NCBI GenBank assembly: GCA_951804985.1
Contig: OX638134.1
Span: forward strand, 81,757,679 to 81,821,678
Origin: Dryomyza anilis
Lineage: Eukaryota > Arthropoda > Insecta > Diptera > Dryomyzidae
Length of the DNA: 64,000 bases
Direction of reading: 5' to 3'
Below the pieces are notes generated by a model, which was given only the letters and a program-made list of their open reading frames with translations, ran no database searches and was not told where the DNA came from. Below, piece by piece: positions 1 through 12,830 of the stretch; position 1 is the first letter of the stretch; the number at the start of each line of letters is the position of its first letter. A program made the position numbers and the translations under genes.

Positions 1-542
1 ATTTGCTTGGAATGCGTCTTAGAATAGAATAGTATGTGGTGCGCTAGATTTTATTTTTCTTTCTGGTTCAATTGACACCGAAGACAAATAGAAATGTTTA
101 CCTTTTACGCCAGCGGAAGTTTTTTCTACTTTTTTTTTTTTTTTGGTAAAGTTGCGTATCGCGCGCGCATCACTCAGACACCTTTGAGCATCCTACGAAA
201 TATATAATCCGGTCCAACCCAGTGAATGCACATTTTTTTGTCTGACGAGGTGGTGGGGGAGGTACAGGCGAAACATACAACAATGTGCACGGGCAATCGA
301 AGTTTTGAAACTTATTCTGTGTCTGCAGAGAGATGTAAAACTTTGTTGGCGCCAATAGCCGCGAATATTACGGGGTTAGGTTTCGGTAATTTGATTTTTC
401 TTCAAATACACTATTAAAAATATTAGAAAAATATACATTGTAAGTTATTATTTGCTTTAGTATATAATTTTATTGAATTTAAAATTAAAGAAAAAACTTT
501 TATTTATATGAAAACTTTATGATTTCTATTCTGTTCGCACAG
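1..542. other. Intronic or upstream sequence, no gene recognised
   Basis: No convincing exon is seen. The part at 160-400 is richer in CpG than its surroundings and could hold regulatory sequence of Rbp6. Short open frames here look accidental. Confidence 0.4.
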
Positions 543-590
543 CTGTTTCAGCCAAACAATTTTAACTCCGCCGGAATTGCCTACAGCTAG
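543..590 (+). CDS. Possible alternative terminal coding exon of Rbp6
   Basis: A pyrimidine-rich stretch ending in AG at 541-542 is followed by a 15-codon reading frame, LFQPNNFNSAGIAYS then TAG, with G/C-rich third positions unlike the surrounding A/T-rich DNA. An AATAAA follows at 655-660. This is the layout expected for an alternative last exon ending in an upstream Rbp6 intron. I cannot match the peptide to a known Musashi ending, the upstream exon is outside the window, and the frame is short, so it may be chance. Confidence 0.3.
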   Translation: MFQPNNFNSAGIAYS

Positions 591-1171
591 GACTTCCAAT
601 AACAGCGGTACTTAGTTTAAACTATAGCTCTTTAGAGTAGTGCAATTATCATCTAATAAATGTCGTCGTATTAAGTAATCTAAAAAAATATGAAATAAAA
701 ATCAACTTAGTTGATATTACGTTCCATTAGTCAACCATAAATTTAAAAAAAATAGTTTGTGGTGGGGTCTCATGCCAGCAGTTTCCAAAATAAAGAACAC
801 GGCATGTTACCCTCCTGCATTATTAAAGGCCCATTAAGCCGTTTATTTTTCTATTTAATAGTTTTTTCAAGTTTTTCTTTTTATTTGCTAACGTATACTA
901 CATGTTATAATCACATACACTAATACTTAGCAAAGTAATCCTTTCGTCCTTAATATTCATTATAATGCAGTTAATACTACTCTCTCTTTATATATTTGTT
1001 ATATTTTTATTTATTTAAGCAAAAAAATAACGAAACTATGACATATTTATATTTAATTAGAATTGATGAAGCTTTACGGCAAAGTTATAACCAATATTTT
1101 AATATGAATTTTTTCTATTTTTCTTCTTCTCTACTCCTACTCCTACCCAACGTTATACGACGCCCCTGCAG

Positions 1172-4100
1172 TGGACTTGTCTAACGGCCAGCTGACGCCG
1201 AATAATAACACACCGTTGCTGACACAGGCCCTCTCAGGTAAGTCTACAAAATTGTTGGCCAAAATGCAATCAGTGCAGCTAACCAAAGTACAGTGTGCAA
1301 TTTTCACAAAAAAACATTTAATTTTATATAGGCTAATGGGTTATAAATGAGTAAAATGCATACCGTTTTTGAATACTTTATAAAGCGTAGAATATAGTAG
1401 CTGTGAACTAAAAATTTCTACATAAAATACTTCAATATATTGTCTATAAATTTCCAAATATTCATGAAATTCGTAACCGCAGAAGCCGAATTATACATGA
1501 GTTTTTACTTTATAAAAATAAATACTCACATGCTATTCTTTCAAAGACATACAATTTTTAACGCTTTATATCGCGTAGAATATAGTAGCTGTGAACTCAA
1601 AATTTCTACATAAAATACTTCAATATATTGTCTATAAATTTCCAAATATTCATGAAATTCGTAACAGCAGAAGCCGAATTATACTTGAGTTATTAAATTA
1701 ATAAAATTAGTGCTTTTGTTTCAAAGACATACCGTTTTTTAACGCTTCATATCTCGTAGAATATAGTAGATATCAACTTAAAATTTCAGCACAACATTAT
1801 TTAAAATATTGTCTACAAATTTCCAAATACTCAAAGAATTCGTAATAGTAGAACCCGAATTATACATGAGTTTTTACATCATAAAAATAAGGGCTTTTGT
1901 TTCAAAGGCATACCGTTTTTTAACGCTTCATATCTTGTAGAATGTAGTAGATGTGAACTCAAAATTTCAGCATAACATTCTTCAAAATGTTGTCTACCAA
2001 TTTCCAAATACTCTTGGAATTCGTAGCAGCAAAAACTGAATTATAAAAGTATTCTTAAATTATATAAATACATTTTCACGTGTTTAAAAGACTTAACGCT
2101 TTGTAACATCTCATTGATTTAGCAGCTTTTTCCAACACAATATAATTTAGTTATAAATTTCAAAATACCAACATGCTTCAATATATAATATATAGTCTAT
2201 TCAAAATATTCATGAAAGTCTTAACTGCAGAACCTGAATTATAAATGAGTTTTCATGTTATTACCTTTGTTTCAAAGAACTAGCATTTTGCAAAGCTACA
2301 TATCTTAAAAAAATATATATAATAGTTGCCAAGTCCAAATTCTATAGAATATTCTTACAAAATATACATTATGATTTTCTAAAAACCTTATAGAATTTAT
2401 TTTTCCAGAATCTGTATTATAAATTATATTCTACATAATAAAACAACAATTCTCACTTGCTTTTTTTTCAAAGACATACCGTTTTATAACGTTTTATATC
2501 TCGAATAATATACAAATCAACGAATTTTAAATCACTATGAAATATTCTTCAATATATTGTCTACCAATTTCCAAATACTTATGGAATTCGTAACTACAAC
2601 ACCTGAATTATAAATTAGTTTTTACATTTAAAAACAACCAAATTCTTTTCACTTCATTATAAAAATATACCATTTTTAATTACAATTTTTCTCAAAAAAT
2701 TTACAGCAACTACGATTTTGAAATTTCTACATAATATTACTCAATATCTACTCTAAAAATATCCAAATATTTATTGAATTCGTAACTTCAGCACCTGAAT
2801 TATACAACAATTTCTTTATTATAAATATGAAATACTCGTTTGATTTTGTTTGATGGACATACCATTTTGTAACGCTTCATATCTTAAAAAATATAAGGGC
2901 AGCGAACTTTAAATTTCTGCACAATATTCTTAAATATATAATTTATGAGTCATCAAAACTTCATATAATTCTTATTTGTAGAACCCGTATTATAAAATAA
3001 TTGATATAGTAAAAAAAAATACATTTTCGCGTGATGTTTGTAAGTCATACAGTTTTGTAAGGCGTATATCTTAGAATATTGCAGCTGTGATATTTAAATT
3101 TTTACACAATATTCTTGAGTAATAATAATATTTTTATATTTTAACAAATCCCCATGGTTTTGTAGTACCCGAATTATAAATAAGAATCAGCATCGAAAAA
3201 TGGAAATTTCAGTACTTCAGTTTAAAACACTTACCATTTTCTAACACCTCATTACTTAAGAAATATATAAGCTTTGAATTTGAAATTAATACCAAATATG
3301 CTTCAATATATATTTTACAAATTTCCAAATTATTATAGAATTCGTACCTGCACAGCCAGAATTTCAAAACATTTTTACTAATTGAATTTATGTTATATAC
3401 AAAAAAACTAAGTATGTACTTTGCATTGTATATCTCAGGCTCCACAAAAGTTAATAATTTAAAATGTTTAACCAATATTCAACAATGTATTCTTAGTGCA
3501 ACAACATTAAAATGATTTAAAACTAAAAAGCAGAACTTGAATTATACAATTTAATATCTAAAAAACGATGGTATTTTTTAATCTTGTCTTTCTATAAGAA
3601 AAACGCTTTATATCGCAAAAGATAAATGCTAAAATATTAAAATTTTTCAAAAATATACTCAATATAAGCACAATAAAATCTTAAGATACTAAAATGCAAA
3701 ACCACATTCATTAAATATTGTTGCCCATTTAAACAATTTTGCACACTGTGCAGTGGTCGATTAATCTTAGTCAAGCGCTTTTGTGCTTTGTGATGGACGT
3801 GATAATGATTGAATTTTATTATAAAAGATATTTGTTTTTTTTTTTTGTTTATTCATTTTTACAGTCATGAACAACTATCAGGCCGCTGCTGCTGCGGCTC
3901 AAGGTTTTGGGCCGACTGCATCGCCCCATACTACTACCGCGCGACAGGGATTCCCTTCGACAAATTCGCCGGGACCTACCATGGATATGTACAGTTCGAA
4001 TGCAGCCGATAATGTGGGCTATGTACAGGCCACAAGTCCACAGCCGTCTGGGTTCCCGATAGCTGTGAGTCGAGCTCCGTTGAACTATAGTCCGGTGAGT

Positions 4101-7100
4101 GGAACTTTTTTATTTTTCCCAAATAAAACTTAAACACAATAATTAAAATGTAGTTAGACTTTTATTTAGACCAAGTCGTAATCACAACATAAACTATCTA
4201 TAGACACGTGATGTTTCATAATTCATAACTTAAAATAATGCTTAACTCTTCATATTCAATACTAACATCAAGTTCATGGTTTTAATATTTTTTGGGAAAC
4301 ACATATCCCTCTTGTTTTTCGCTGTGTCCTTTTATTGGAAATACCATGAAATTTCCATTAACTTTTAAGTCATTTGATTGATTGTCTTTCTAAAAATAAA
4401 AAATAAAAATCTTTTATATCACACACACTTTACTCTATTTCACTAATCCTTTATTAGGTGTACTTGTACATAGTAATATGTTTGCTAGTTCCAAACACCA
4501 ACTCATCCGAAATTTAAGTATCTTTCTCTATATATATTGCTTCTTCTCGTTTCCAACAGATCTATTCGTTGAACTTCGCTATGGCAAATATATAAGACTG
4601 AAATACTTAAGCAGTTGCACAAGGTAGGCACACTTTTCAACCCAAAAATAAAATTATACAAAATCTATTTTAAAATAGATATATATTTTTTTTCAATAGT
4701 ACACGTAGTTACTTTTATTTTTATTTGAATAGTAGCTATAGTTTTTATTAGTACAACAAATATAAAAATGTTTATATATTTCCAAGAAGAGCATTTTATA
4801 GTGTGAGTGGTATAGAATTAAATATAATTTACAGAAATCTTTAACTATTGTTATAAATAAGAACCATTTTGAAGAAAAATATAAAATTTTGCATTAGGGT
4901 TTTCGGAATTTCATTAAATCTCGTTCGTGAGCAGAACTATTGGATACTCTTTCGTCTTAAAAGTCATTGGGAGATCGTTACAAGGATTGGGGTAATCAGA
5001 AACGAAAATGTGAGAGACATGCCGAAACAAAATTAAAGATATTTCGAGTGAAAATTTGAATTTTTAGTGTGAAATTGAATTTTTAGTGAAAATTTGAATT
5101 TTTAGTGAAAAATTGAATTTTAGGGAAAATTTGAATTTTTTTAGTGAAAAATTGAATTTTTAGTAAAAAATTGAATTTTTAGTGAAAAATTGAATTTTTA
5201 GTGAAAATTTGAACTTTTAGTGAAAATTTGAATTTTTAGTGAAAAATTGAATTTTTAGTGAAAAATTGAATTTTTAGTGAAAAATTGAATATTTAGTGAA
5301 AATTTGAACTTTTAGTGAAAATTTGAATTTTTAGTGAAAAATTGAATTTTTAGTGAAAAATTGAATTTTTAGTGAAAAATTGAATTTTTAGTGAAAAATT
5401 GAATTTTTAGTGAAAATTTGAACTTTTAGTGAAAATTTGAATTTTTAGTGAAAAATTGAATTTTTAGTGAAAAATTGAATTTTTAGTGAAAAATTGAATT
5501 TTTAGTGAAAAATTGAATTTTTAGTGAAAAATTGAATTTTTAGTGAAAAATTGAATTTTTAGTGAAAAATTGAATTTTTAGTGAAAAATTGAATTTTTAG
5601 TGAAAAATTGAATTTTTAGTGAAAATTTGAACTTTTAGTGAAAATTTGAATTTTTAGTGAAAAATTGAATTTTTAGTGAAAAATTGAATTTTTAGTGAAA
5701 AATTGAATTTTTAGTGAAAAATTGAATTTTTAGTGAAAAATTGAATTTTTAGTGAAAAATTGAATTTTTAGTGAAAAATTGAATTTTTAGTGAAAAATTG
5801 AATTTTTAGTGAAAAATTGATTTTTTAGTGAAAAATTGAATTTTTAGTGAAAAGGTAGGTTTTTGGTGAAAAATTGAATTTTTAGTGAAAAATTGAATTT
5901 TTAGTGAAAAATTGAATTTTTAGTGAAAATTTGAATTTTTAGTGAAAAATTGAATTTATGGTGAAAAATTGAATTTTTAGTGAAAAATTGAATTTTTAGT
6001 GAAAAATTGAATTTTTAGTGAAAAATTGAATTTTTAGTGAAAAATTGAATTTTTAGTGAAAAATTGAATTTTTAGTGAAAATTTGAATTTTTAGTGAAAA
6101 ATTGAATTTTTAGTGAAAAATTGAATTTTTAGTGAAAAATTACTTTTTAGTGAAAAAATTGAATTTTTAGTGAAAATTTGAATTTTTAGTGAAAATTTGA
6201 ATTTTTAGTGAAAAATTGATTTTTATGTGAAAAATTGATTTTTTAGTGAAAAATTGAATTTGTAGTGAATATTAGGTTTTTTAGTGAATAATTGAATCTT
6301 TAGTGAAAACCTGAATTTTTAGTGAAAAATTTCATTTTTAGTGGTAATTTGAATTTTTAGTGAAAATTGAATTTATAGTGAAAAATTGAATTTTTAGTGA
6401 AAAATTGAGTTTTAAGTGAAAAATTGAATTTTTCGTGAAAAATTGAATTTTTCTTGAAAAATTTCATTTTAGTGAAAAAATTTCATTTTTAGTGAAAAAT
6501 TTTATTTTTTGTGAAAAATTTTATTTACAGTCAAAAATTTTATTTTTGTGATATATTAAATTTTTAGTGAAAAATTGAATTTTTTATGTTTAAGAAAAAA
6601 AAAATTTAAGAAAAAATTATTTTTTTAGTGAAAGATTTCATTTTTAGTGAAAATTTGAATTTTTAGGAAAATTTTAATTTTTGTGAAAATTTTCATAAAA
6701 TGAAAGTTTTACATTTAAGTGAAAAATTTAATATTTATTGAAAAATTGTTTTTTTTTTTGAAAATTTGATTACTATAGATTCATCGTCGAGTACCAGTGG
6801 AAATATTTTCATAATAATCTTATTTTATATAAGGATAGATTCAGATGGTATGGACAGGTTTGAATAACATTCGTATTCTCCGATGTCTGAGGAAATCTTA
6901 TTTATTCCTGTTTCTATTTAAAAGAAACCTAATCAGGATTTCTTGATAAGCCTCTTAAGATATACGGAATAAAATTTCCATTCGGGGATGTCTTTTTTAT
7001 ATTTTATTGATTTAAAAAATATCTCCAAAATTTCATAAATATTGAAAATTTTGGAATATGTTTAACGGGAACATATTTTTTTGATTTTCCTTATTTTCAT

Positions 7101-8673
7101 TACTGAATTTAATATTGAATTTATAAAATAAATTTAGAGCCTAGACTTAATTATTGAAATCTGTATTATATCTAATACCCAAATGGAACCTAATTCATAT
7201 ACCTGTCTGATCGAAATATGATCATGCATCCTTATCCAAGGCCACCTGAAGCGATCCTGATCAGTGTCGATTAGGGTAATCTTTGTTTTTAATCCACGTA
7301 AGGCAACCGATCCAACCATTACGATGCAACTTGATCTAAAGGCTACTTAACGGAATCTGATCTGGCATTTATGAATTCAACTGATTGAAAATCGTATTAT
7401 AGTTATGCGATCAGGATGTTGTTAAACATCTTTAATGAAAAACTTAATTATTATATAGAGTAACCAAATAATTCTAATAACATAAAAATATTATTAATAA
7501 TTTCAAATATCAGTTTTTAATATTTTAAAATATCAGTTTTTAATAACCCAGCAAACCAAACGATTATTTTACGATGTCGAAACGATATCCTTTATAGGGT
7601 CAAATTGTCAATAGAGTTCGATAAAAATGAACCTTTCTAAAACGATATTGTTGTTTTTGTCGTTAAAGATATCGAGATGATATAATAAATCTATTTATTT
7701 TCGATAAACAAATTTTATTTGTTCAGAAAATTTTATTTTTTGACAAAAACTATAAAGAACACGCAATTAAATTTTCAAATACTTTGAATTTTATATCTAA
7801 AATATATCATTATATCGTATTTAAAAATGATTGTCAAATGGTCTGATTTCAAATATCAAAACGTTGACATTTGTTTAAAGGAAAAATTAAATAAAAGATC
7901 TTTCAGAATAATTTAAATACGCATCGAATGAAATAAGTTTATGATAGATCAGGAAGCATGATCAGGCACCCGGAACAAAATCGCCACTTCAAATAGCGCC
8001 ATTTTTGGAATCAGGCACTAATGCCTGATAATCACCTTATTGGAAATCAGACAACCGTGATCAAAAATTCATTCTAAACATATCTATAATCTTCCTGATA
8101 TTACCCATATTATAACCATATAACATTCGATGTATATATTTAAATTTATCGGAAAGTGATTTCATAAAATTCGAGCCCTTTCAACCCAAAAATTGTTTCA
8201 TAAGTGTCAGATCAGGTTCCATTAAGTAGATTTTATATATGGATTATTTCTAAAAGATTAGGTTGCCTTACGCAGATTTGAAATTAGGATTGCCCTAGTC
8301 GATGCTGATCAGAAACATTTCAGGTGGCCTTTGATAGGAATGCCTTATAATAAACTGATCAGGGATGGATGCAACATAAGGATAACCTAAATCAGTTTCC
8401 ACTCGGATAGTTTGTTCGATACAATTCTGAAGAACGAATTGCACAAAGTTCGTAGATGTTTTATTTTTTGTTTATTTTTTACGGTCGATACTTTCAACCG
8501 CAACCAGCGCTGCAAAAGATTACTCGATTCGATTCTATACCACTCAGATAAAAATGCCTTTTGCCTAGTCCCAAACAAAAAAAAATGTTTTATATTATTT
8601 TTAATGAGGTTCTTATATTTTATGCTTGCAGGGACCACTAATTCCTGCGGCATTTACAAATGGATACCATTAG
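1172..8673 (+). CDS. Rbp6: Musashi-family RNA-binding protein (Rbp6), C-terminal exons
   Basis: Three coding exons are visible: 1172-1237 (66 nt), 3865-4094 (230 nt) and 8632-8673 (42 nt with the TAG stop), each with AG acceptor and GTAAGT/GTGAGT donors, joining in one frame. The 66-nt exon is bounded by phase-1 introns, so it could be skipped in frame; it encodes DLSNGQLTPNNNTPLLTQAL. The next exon encodes MNNYQAAAAAAQGF, then ARQGFPSTNSPGP and ATSPQPSGF. The last encodes GPLIPAAFTNGYH followed by stop. These blocks match, from memory, the conserved Musashi C-terminus (ARPGGFPGANSPGP, SPQPGSGFG, GPLIATAFTNGYH in MSI2), which identifies the gene. The two RRM domains must lie upstream of this window. 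Musashi proteins bind U(1-3)AG-type sites in mRNA and control translation in neural and stem cells. The assignment to Rbp6 rather than musashi rests on the ending and on neighbours. Introns are 2.6 and 4.5 kb and are full of tandem repeats. Confidence 0.85.
1365..3690. repeat. Degenerate tandem repeat, ~186-bp unit, in an Rbp6 intron
   Basis: About thirteen diverged copies follow one another. Each contains an AACGCTT(T/C)ATATC block, then GTAGAATATAGTAG, then TTTCCAAATATTCATG and a GAATTCGTAAC block, then GAATTATA. The AACGCTT blocks start near 1371, 1561, 1741, 1922, 2095, 2290, 2488, 2870, 3058, 3240, 3425 and 3604, which gives 173-198 bp per unit (one diverged copy lies between 2488 and 2870). 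The first four copies are most alike and the array decays to the right. Confidence 0.9.
5046..6770 (+). repeat. 19-bp minisatellite array A in the last Rbp6 intron
   Basis: About 90 head-to-tail copies of a 19-bp unit, GAATTTTTAGTGAAAAATT, near-perfect between about 5220 and 6170 and degenerating towards 6770. A recurrent variant carries AAAATTTGAACTTTTAGTG, and this variant recurs in blocks, which suggests higher-order amplification. The same unit reappears in reverse complement at 33880-35430. Confidence 0.95.
7178..8406. mobile_element. Non-autonomous DNA element with long inverted arms (CCC-AGTGGAA family)
   Basis: The left arm (about 7178-7320) contains GGCCACCTGAAGCGATCCTG and GTAAGGCAACC; the right arm (about 8250-8406) carries the same blocks inverted (GGTTGCCTTACGC, CAGGTGGCC). 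The ends resemble CCCGAGTGGAA. A related element lies at 62782-63460 with the same internal GGCCACCTGAAATGAT block. No transposase frame is visible. It ends about 225 bp upstream of the last Rbp6 coding exon. Confidence 0.7.
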
Positions 8674-8898
8674 AGACGTGGCGCCGAAGAACAACAACAT
8701 GAACACGAACACAAACACCCCCCCAAAAAATACCGCTTCTTAGCTGAAAATGAAGATGGAGCAAAAAGAGGATATAATACACACAATATTCGAAATTAAT
8801 TTCGTTTAAATAATAAAACCATTACCACACACAATACAGAACAAAACTAAACCAAACCAAACCAAAAAAACACATTTTGTCGCCCATCTTTAAAGAGG

Positions 8899-8904
8899 AA
8901 TAAA
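8899..8904 (+). terminator. Proximal poly(A) signal of Rbp6
   Basis: AATAAA about 225 nt after the stop codon, followed by a short GU-rich patch (ATTTGTGG) about 30 nt downstream. Another candidate, AATAAAA, lies near 8811. Confidence 0.45.
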
Positions 8905-10216
8905 CACGAGGACACACAAGAACATTTGTGGAGCAGACGTGGCAAGAATACTAAATAAAAAAATTTGCATAGAGAAAAACAAAAAAGGTATATACTACTA
9001 TATACATAGATTAATAAATACTATATATATACACAAAACAATAGTAAAATATTATTTTAACTTAAGTAAACAAATTATAAAATAAAATAAAAAAAAAATT
9101 GTTTAAAAAAAAGCTAATAATTTCAAATAATTATATACATGCATATATTATATATAGAAGATACTTTACAAATATTGATATTGTATGGACAGATAAATGA
9201 AAAACACAAAATTAAAAAAAATACTAAAACCTTAGCTAACATAACAGAAAATCAATAAACAAAGAACTCAACTCAAAAAGAAATACTTTACTCAAAATTA
9301 AAACTAAAACTCTAAAAGAATTGCAAAAACGTTAAAAGTTTTAAACTATACAAGCTGTATAAAATTTAAACAAATACACAATTGAAAATAAAAAACTTAA
9401 ACAATAACTAAAAAAAAAAAATAAAGAAAAAAAAATATTTTAGCAGAATTGGTATAAATTAAAAAAAAAATGCATTGCATTGCAAAACTTTACACAAAAT
9501 CTTATTTGAAATTAAAGAAAACAAATTAAAAACTAAGTTTTCAGCAGCAATTTGTCGCGCAGAGCAGTTTTTTTTTTGTTTGTCGTCAAACTAAAGCTCT
9601 ATATACCATAGACTTAATAGTATGCGATACACTCGACATGCCACAAATTGCAAAAGCCGTTAGTAGTTAGCGAAATATGTTAATTGAATTTATCACAATT
9701 ATTAATCAAAATCTTGAAATCAATTAACAACTGATAATGTATTAATTAATTATATAATCAATTATTGAATTAAATTAATTAAATTAACTTAATTTCTGTG
9801 GCAATATTTTCAAAGACAGGCCAATAAGCAAAACATGTGCAATTGTTTAAAAATGATAATTAAAACTTAAAACAAAACAAAAAATACCAAAACATATATG
9901 AAATCTTTAAATGAACACATTTATTACAATGCTAATTTTAAGATTTAAGATTTAGGCTAAATATTATGTATTAAGCAGACACAGCAACAATCTCCAAAAT
10001 TTGTATCTATAAGATAAAATATTATAATAATGAAAATGATGATAATGCTTTAAATTTAGCAAATAGCATGCTTACAATTTCAGTTTTCAGAATTTTACGT
10101 ATACATAGCAAGCTTCATAAAACAGCCCTTTCAAAGAATACACATGGTATGTTTAAAATTTGTTATACCTTTTTTAAGATCTTCGTATGTCTATTTTAAT
10201 TATGGTAATTTTTCTT

Positions 10217-10322
10217 AACCCGGATAGAAATTATTCTCGGCCAAGTCACATACCGACCCGTTACAAGAGCAGCATGAACCCTAGTAGAAATTATTCTCGG
10301 TCAAGTCACATCCCGACCCATT
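10217..10322. repeat. Two-copy direct repeat, ~60-bp spacing
   Basis: The block GATAGAAATTATTCTCGG, CAAGTCACAT, CCGACCC occurs at about 10222 and again at about 10282 (as CTAGTAGAAATTATTCTCGG). The CCCTAGTAGAAATT part equals the TIR of the element at 14632-15061, so this is probably a remnant of that family's end. Confidence 0.6.
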
Positions 10323-11389
10323 CAAGACCTGTATAAACAGAACATGTCTACTCTGAGAGGGTATATTTTTCTTTGGCTTAAGACTATTTATCTTCAGTAT
10401 TCTTATCTCTAGATAAGTTCTTTTAAAAGTGTTTTAGTTTTATCCAAAGACTAAAACTATTTTTTCTTATAAATTCAAAAAGTGGATCTCGAGCATTCCT
10501 TATACACTTTATAAACTCTTCATAAGTTTTATAAAATTCTTCAAAACTCTTCTCATATATACCACGTAAACTCATTATTTAAAATTTAAATTAATTCTCA
10601 GATTCTCTTGAAAGCCTTCCTTTAAATTATTTTCGACACTTCTATAGATCGTCTTTAGCTCTTCGCCAACTCTTTTTCAATTCTACTTAGTATATATTTG
10701 TCTTAGCAAAATTACTTTACCTTTTTAGAGTCTACTCAATCTCTAATTTAAAACTTCTTAACATTTATTAGATTCTTTAAAAGTCTCTTCTTGTGTTCTC
10801 CTTTATCTTCTATTGTTTATAAATGAAATTTATTCTTTGGTTTTTAGTTTTCTGTTTTTAGTCTTCTTTTAAATTATTTTTGGATCTTCTAAAGCTTGCC
10901 TTTAGTTCTTCTTTAACTATTCATAAATTATGCTTAGTTAATCATAATATCTTCATATTTCTGTTGAAATTCTTAAAAACCTCGAAAGCTCTTCTCAATC
11001 TCTCGAATTAAACTCAGCAGCCTGTATTTGTTTGACTATCAAATAAAATGCAAATTAAAGCAAATCGTTAAAGCATCATTTAATATTAAATGTATAAATA
11101 CGAAATTCCAGCGCAGAGATATAAAATAGATTTCATTTGCATACAAAGTAGCAACGAAAACACCCTCTAATAGTTTGCATTACACAATTCGTAACCAATG
11201 CACTCCATACCATACCAAAACCAAAGCATAACATACTATTCTCTACTATGTATATTTTAGTATTATATATATATTTTTATTTTTGGAAACAACAAATAAA
11301 ACTTCTGATTCCTGTAACTTTGCCAAATTGTTTAACAAACACTCTACCAGCCACATCCAAAAGTCGCCAACAGCAATATCAGCACCTAC

Positions 11390-12830
11390 AACACCATTTT
11401 TGGTACAACAGAAACTATAGGAACTATTGGAATTATAGTAACTATGGAAACTATAGAAACCAAGGAAAATATAGCAACTATGGGAACTATAGGAACTGTG
11501 AGAACTGGGGGAAATATATACGAACTATGGGAACTATAGGATCTATGAGAATTATAGAACCTATCGGAACTATAAGTACTGTGGGAGTTATAAGAACTAT
11601 AGTTACTATGGAAACAACGGTACTATGCAAACTAAGGGGACTTGGAATTAAAAAAAGAACTAGGAATACTATAGGACCTATGAGAACTGTGGGAACTATG
11701 GGAACTATAGGAACTATATGAACTATAAGAATTATAGGAACTATAGGAACTATAGGAACTATAGGAACTATAGGAACTATAGGAACTATAGGAACTATAG
11801 GAACTATAGGAACTATAGGAACTATAGGAACTATAGGAACTATAGGAACTATAGGAACTATGGGAACTATAGGAACTATAGGAACTATAGGAACTATAGG
11901 AACTATAGGAACTATAGGAACTATAGGAACTATAGGAACTATAGGAACTATAGGAACTATAGGAACTATAGGAACTATAGGAACTATAGGAACTATAGGA
12001 ACTATAGGAACTATAGGAACTATAGGAACTATAGGAACTATAGGAACTATAGGAACTATAGGAACTATAGGAACTATAGGAACTATAGGAACTATAGGAA
12101 CTATAGGAACTATAGGAACTATAGGAACTATAGGAACTATAGGAACTATAGGAACTATAGGAACTATAGGAACTATAGGAACTATAGGAACTATAGGAAC
12201 TATAGGAACTATAGGAACTATAGAAACTATAGGAACTATAGAAAGTTCCTATAGTTCCTATACTATAGGAACTATAGGAACTATGGGAACTATACAAACT
12301 ATGAGTACTATGAGAAATATAGAACCAATGGGAACTATTGGCACTGTGGGAGCTATAGGAACTAAAGATACTATGGAAACTACGGTATTATGGGGACTAT
12401 TGAAACTATAGCAACGAAAGATATCATGGGAAGTTTAGGAATTTTAGTTACTATGTAAACTATGGGTAATATGGAATCTATAGGTACTATGGAAACTATA
12501 AATACTATTGGAACTATACGTACTATTGGAACAAAATGTACTATGGGAACTATAGATACTCTATGAACTATAGAACTATAAGAACTATGGGAAATTTAAA
12601 ACCTATGGGAACTATAGATACTATGGGATCTGTACGAAGTATGGGAACTATAGATGCTATGGAAACCAAAGTTTCTATGGAACTATAGTAGCAATGGGAA
12701 CTATATGTGACATGGGATCTAAAATGTATATGGAACTGTAGCAAAAATTTGAACTATAAATCTTATGGAAACTCTACATACTATGGAAACTATAGATACT
12801 ATGGAAACTATAGACACTACTGTTGATATT
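11390..12830. repeat. 9-bp minisatellite (GGAACTATA)n
   Basis: About 54 nearly perfect copies of GGAACTATA run from about 11737 to 12230, flanked on both sides by several hundred bases of degenerate copies (for example GGAAACTATAGATACTAT). Because 9 is a multiple of 3, all six frames stay open and give artificial repeat peptides; none is taken as a gene. A short inverted patch at about 12240-12265 reads TTCCTATAGTTCCTATA. Confidence 0.97.

Noticed and set aside
4095..4133. Read-through ending of the Rbp6 exon (VSGTFLFFPNKT) as the main C-terminus
   Set aside because: A good GTGAGT donor at 4095 joins in frame to the conserved GPLIPAAFTNGYH ending; an intronic poly(A) form cannot be excluded but is not needed.
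1365..6770. CRISPR array
   Set aside because: The repeats are directly adjacent with no unique spacers, and the organism is a fly.
11632..12411. Long open frames (up to 221 codons) of SSY, RNY or GTI repeats
   Set aside because: They are the (GGAACTATA)n array read in six frames; period 9 keeps all frames open, and there is no codon bias, start context or splice site.
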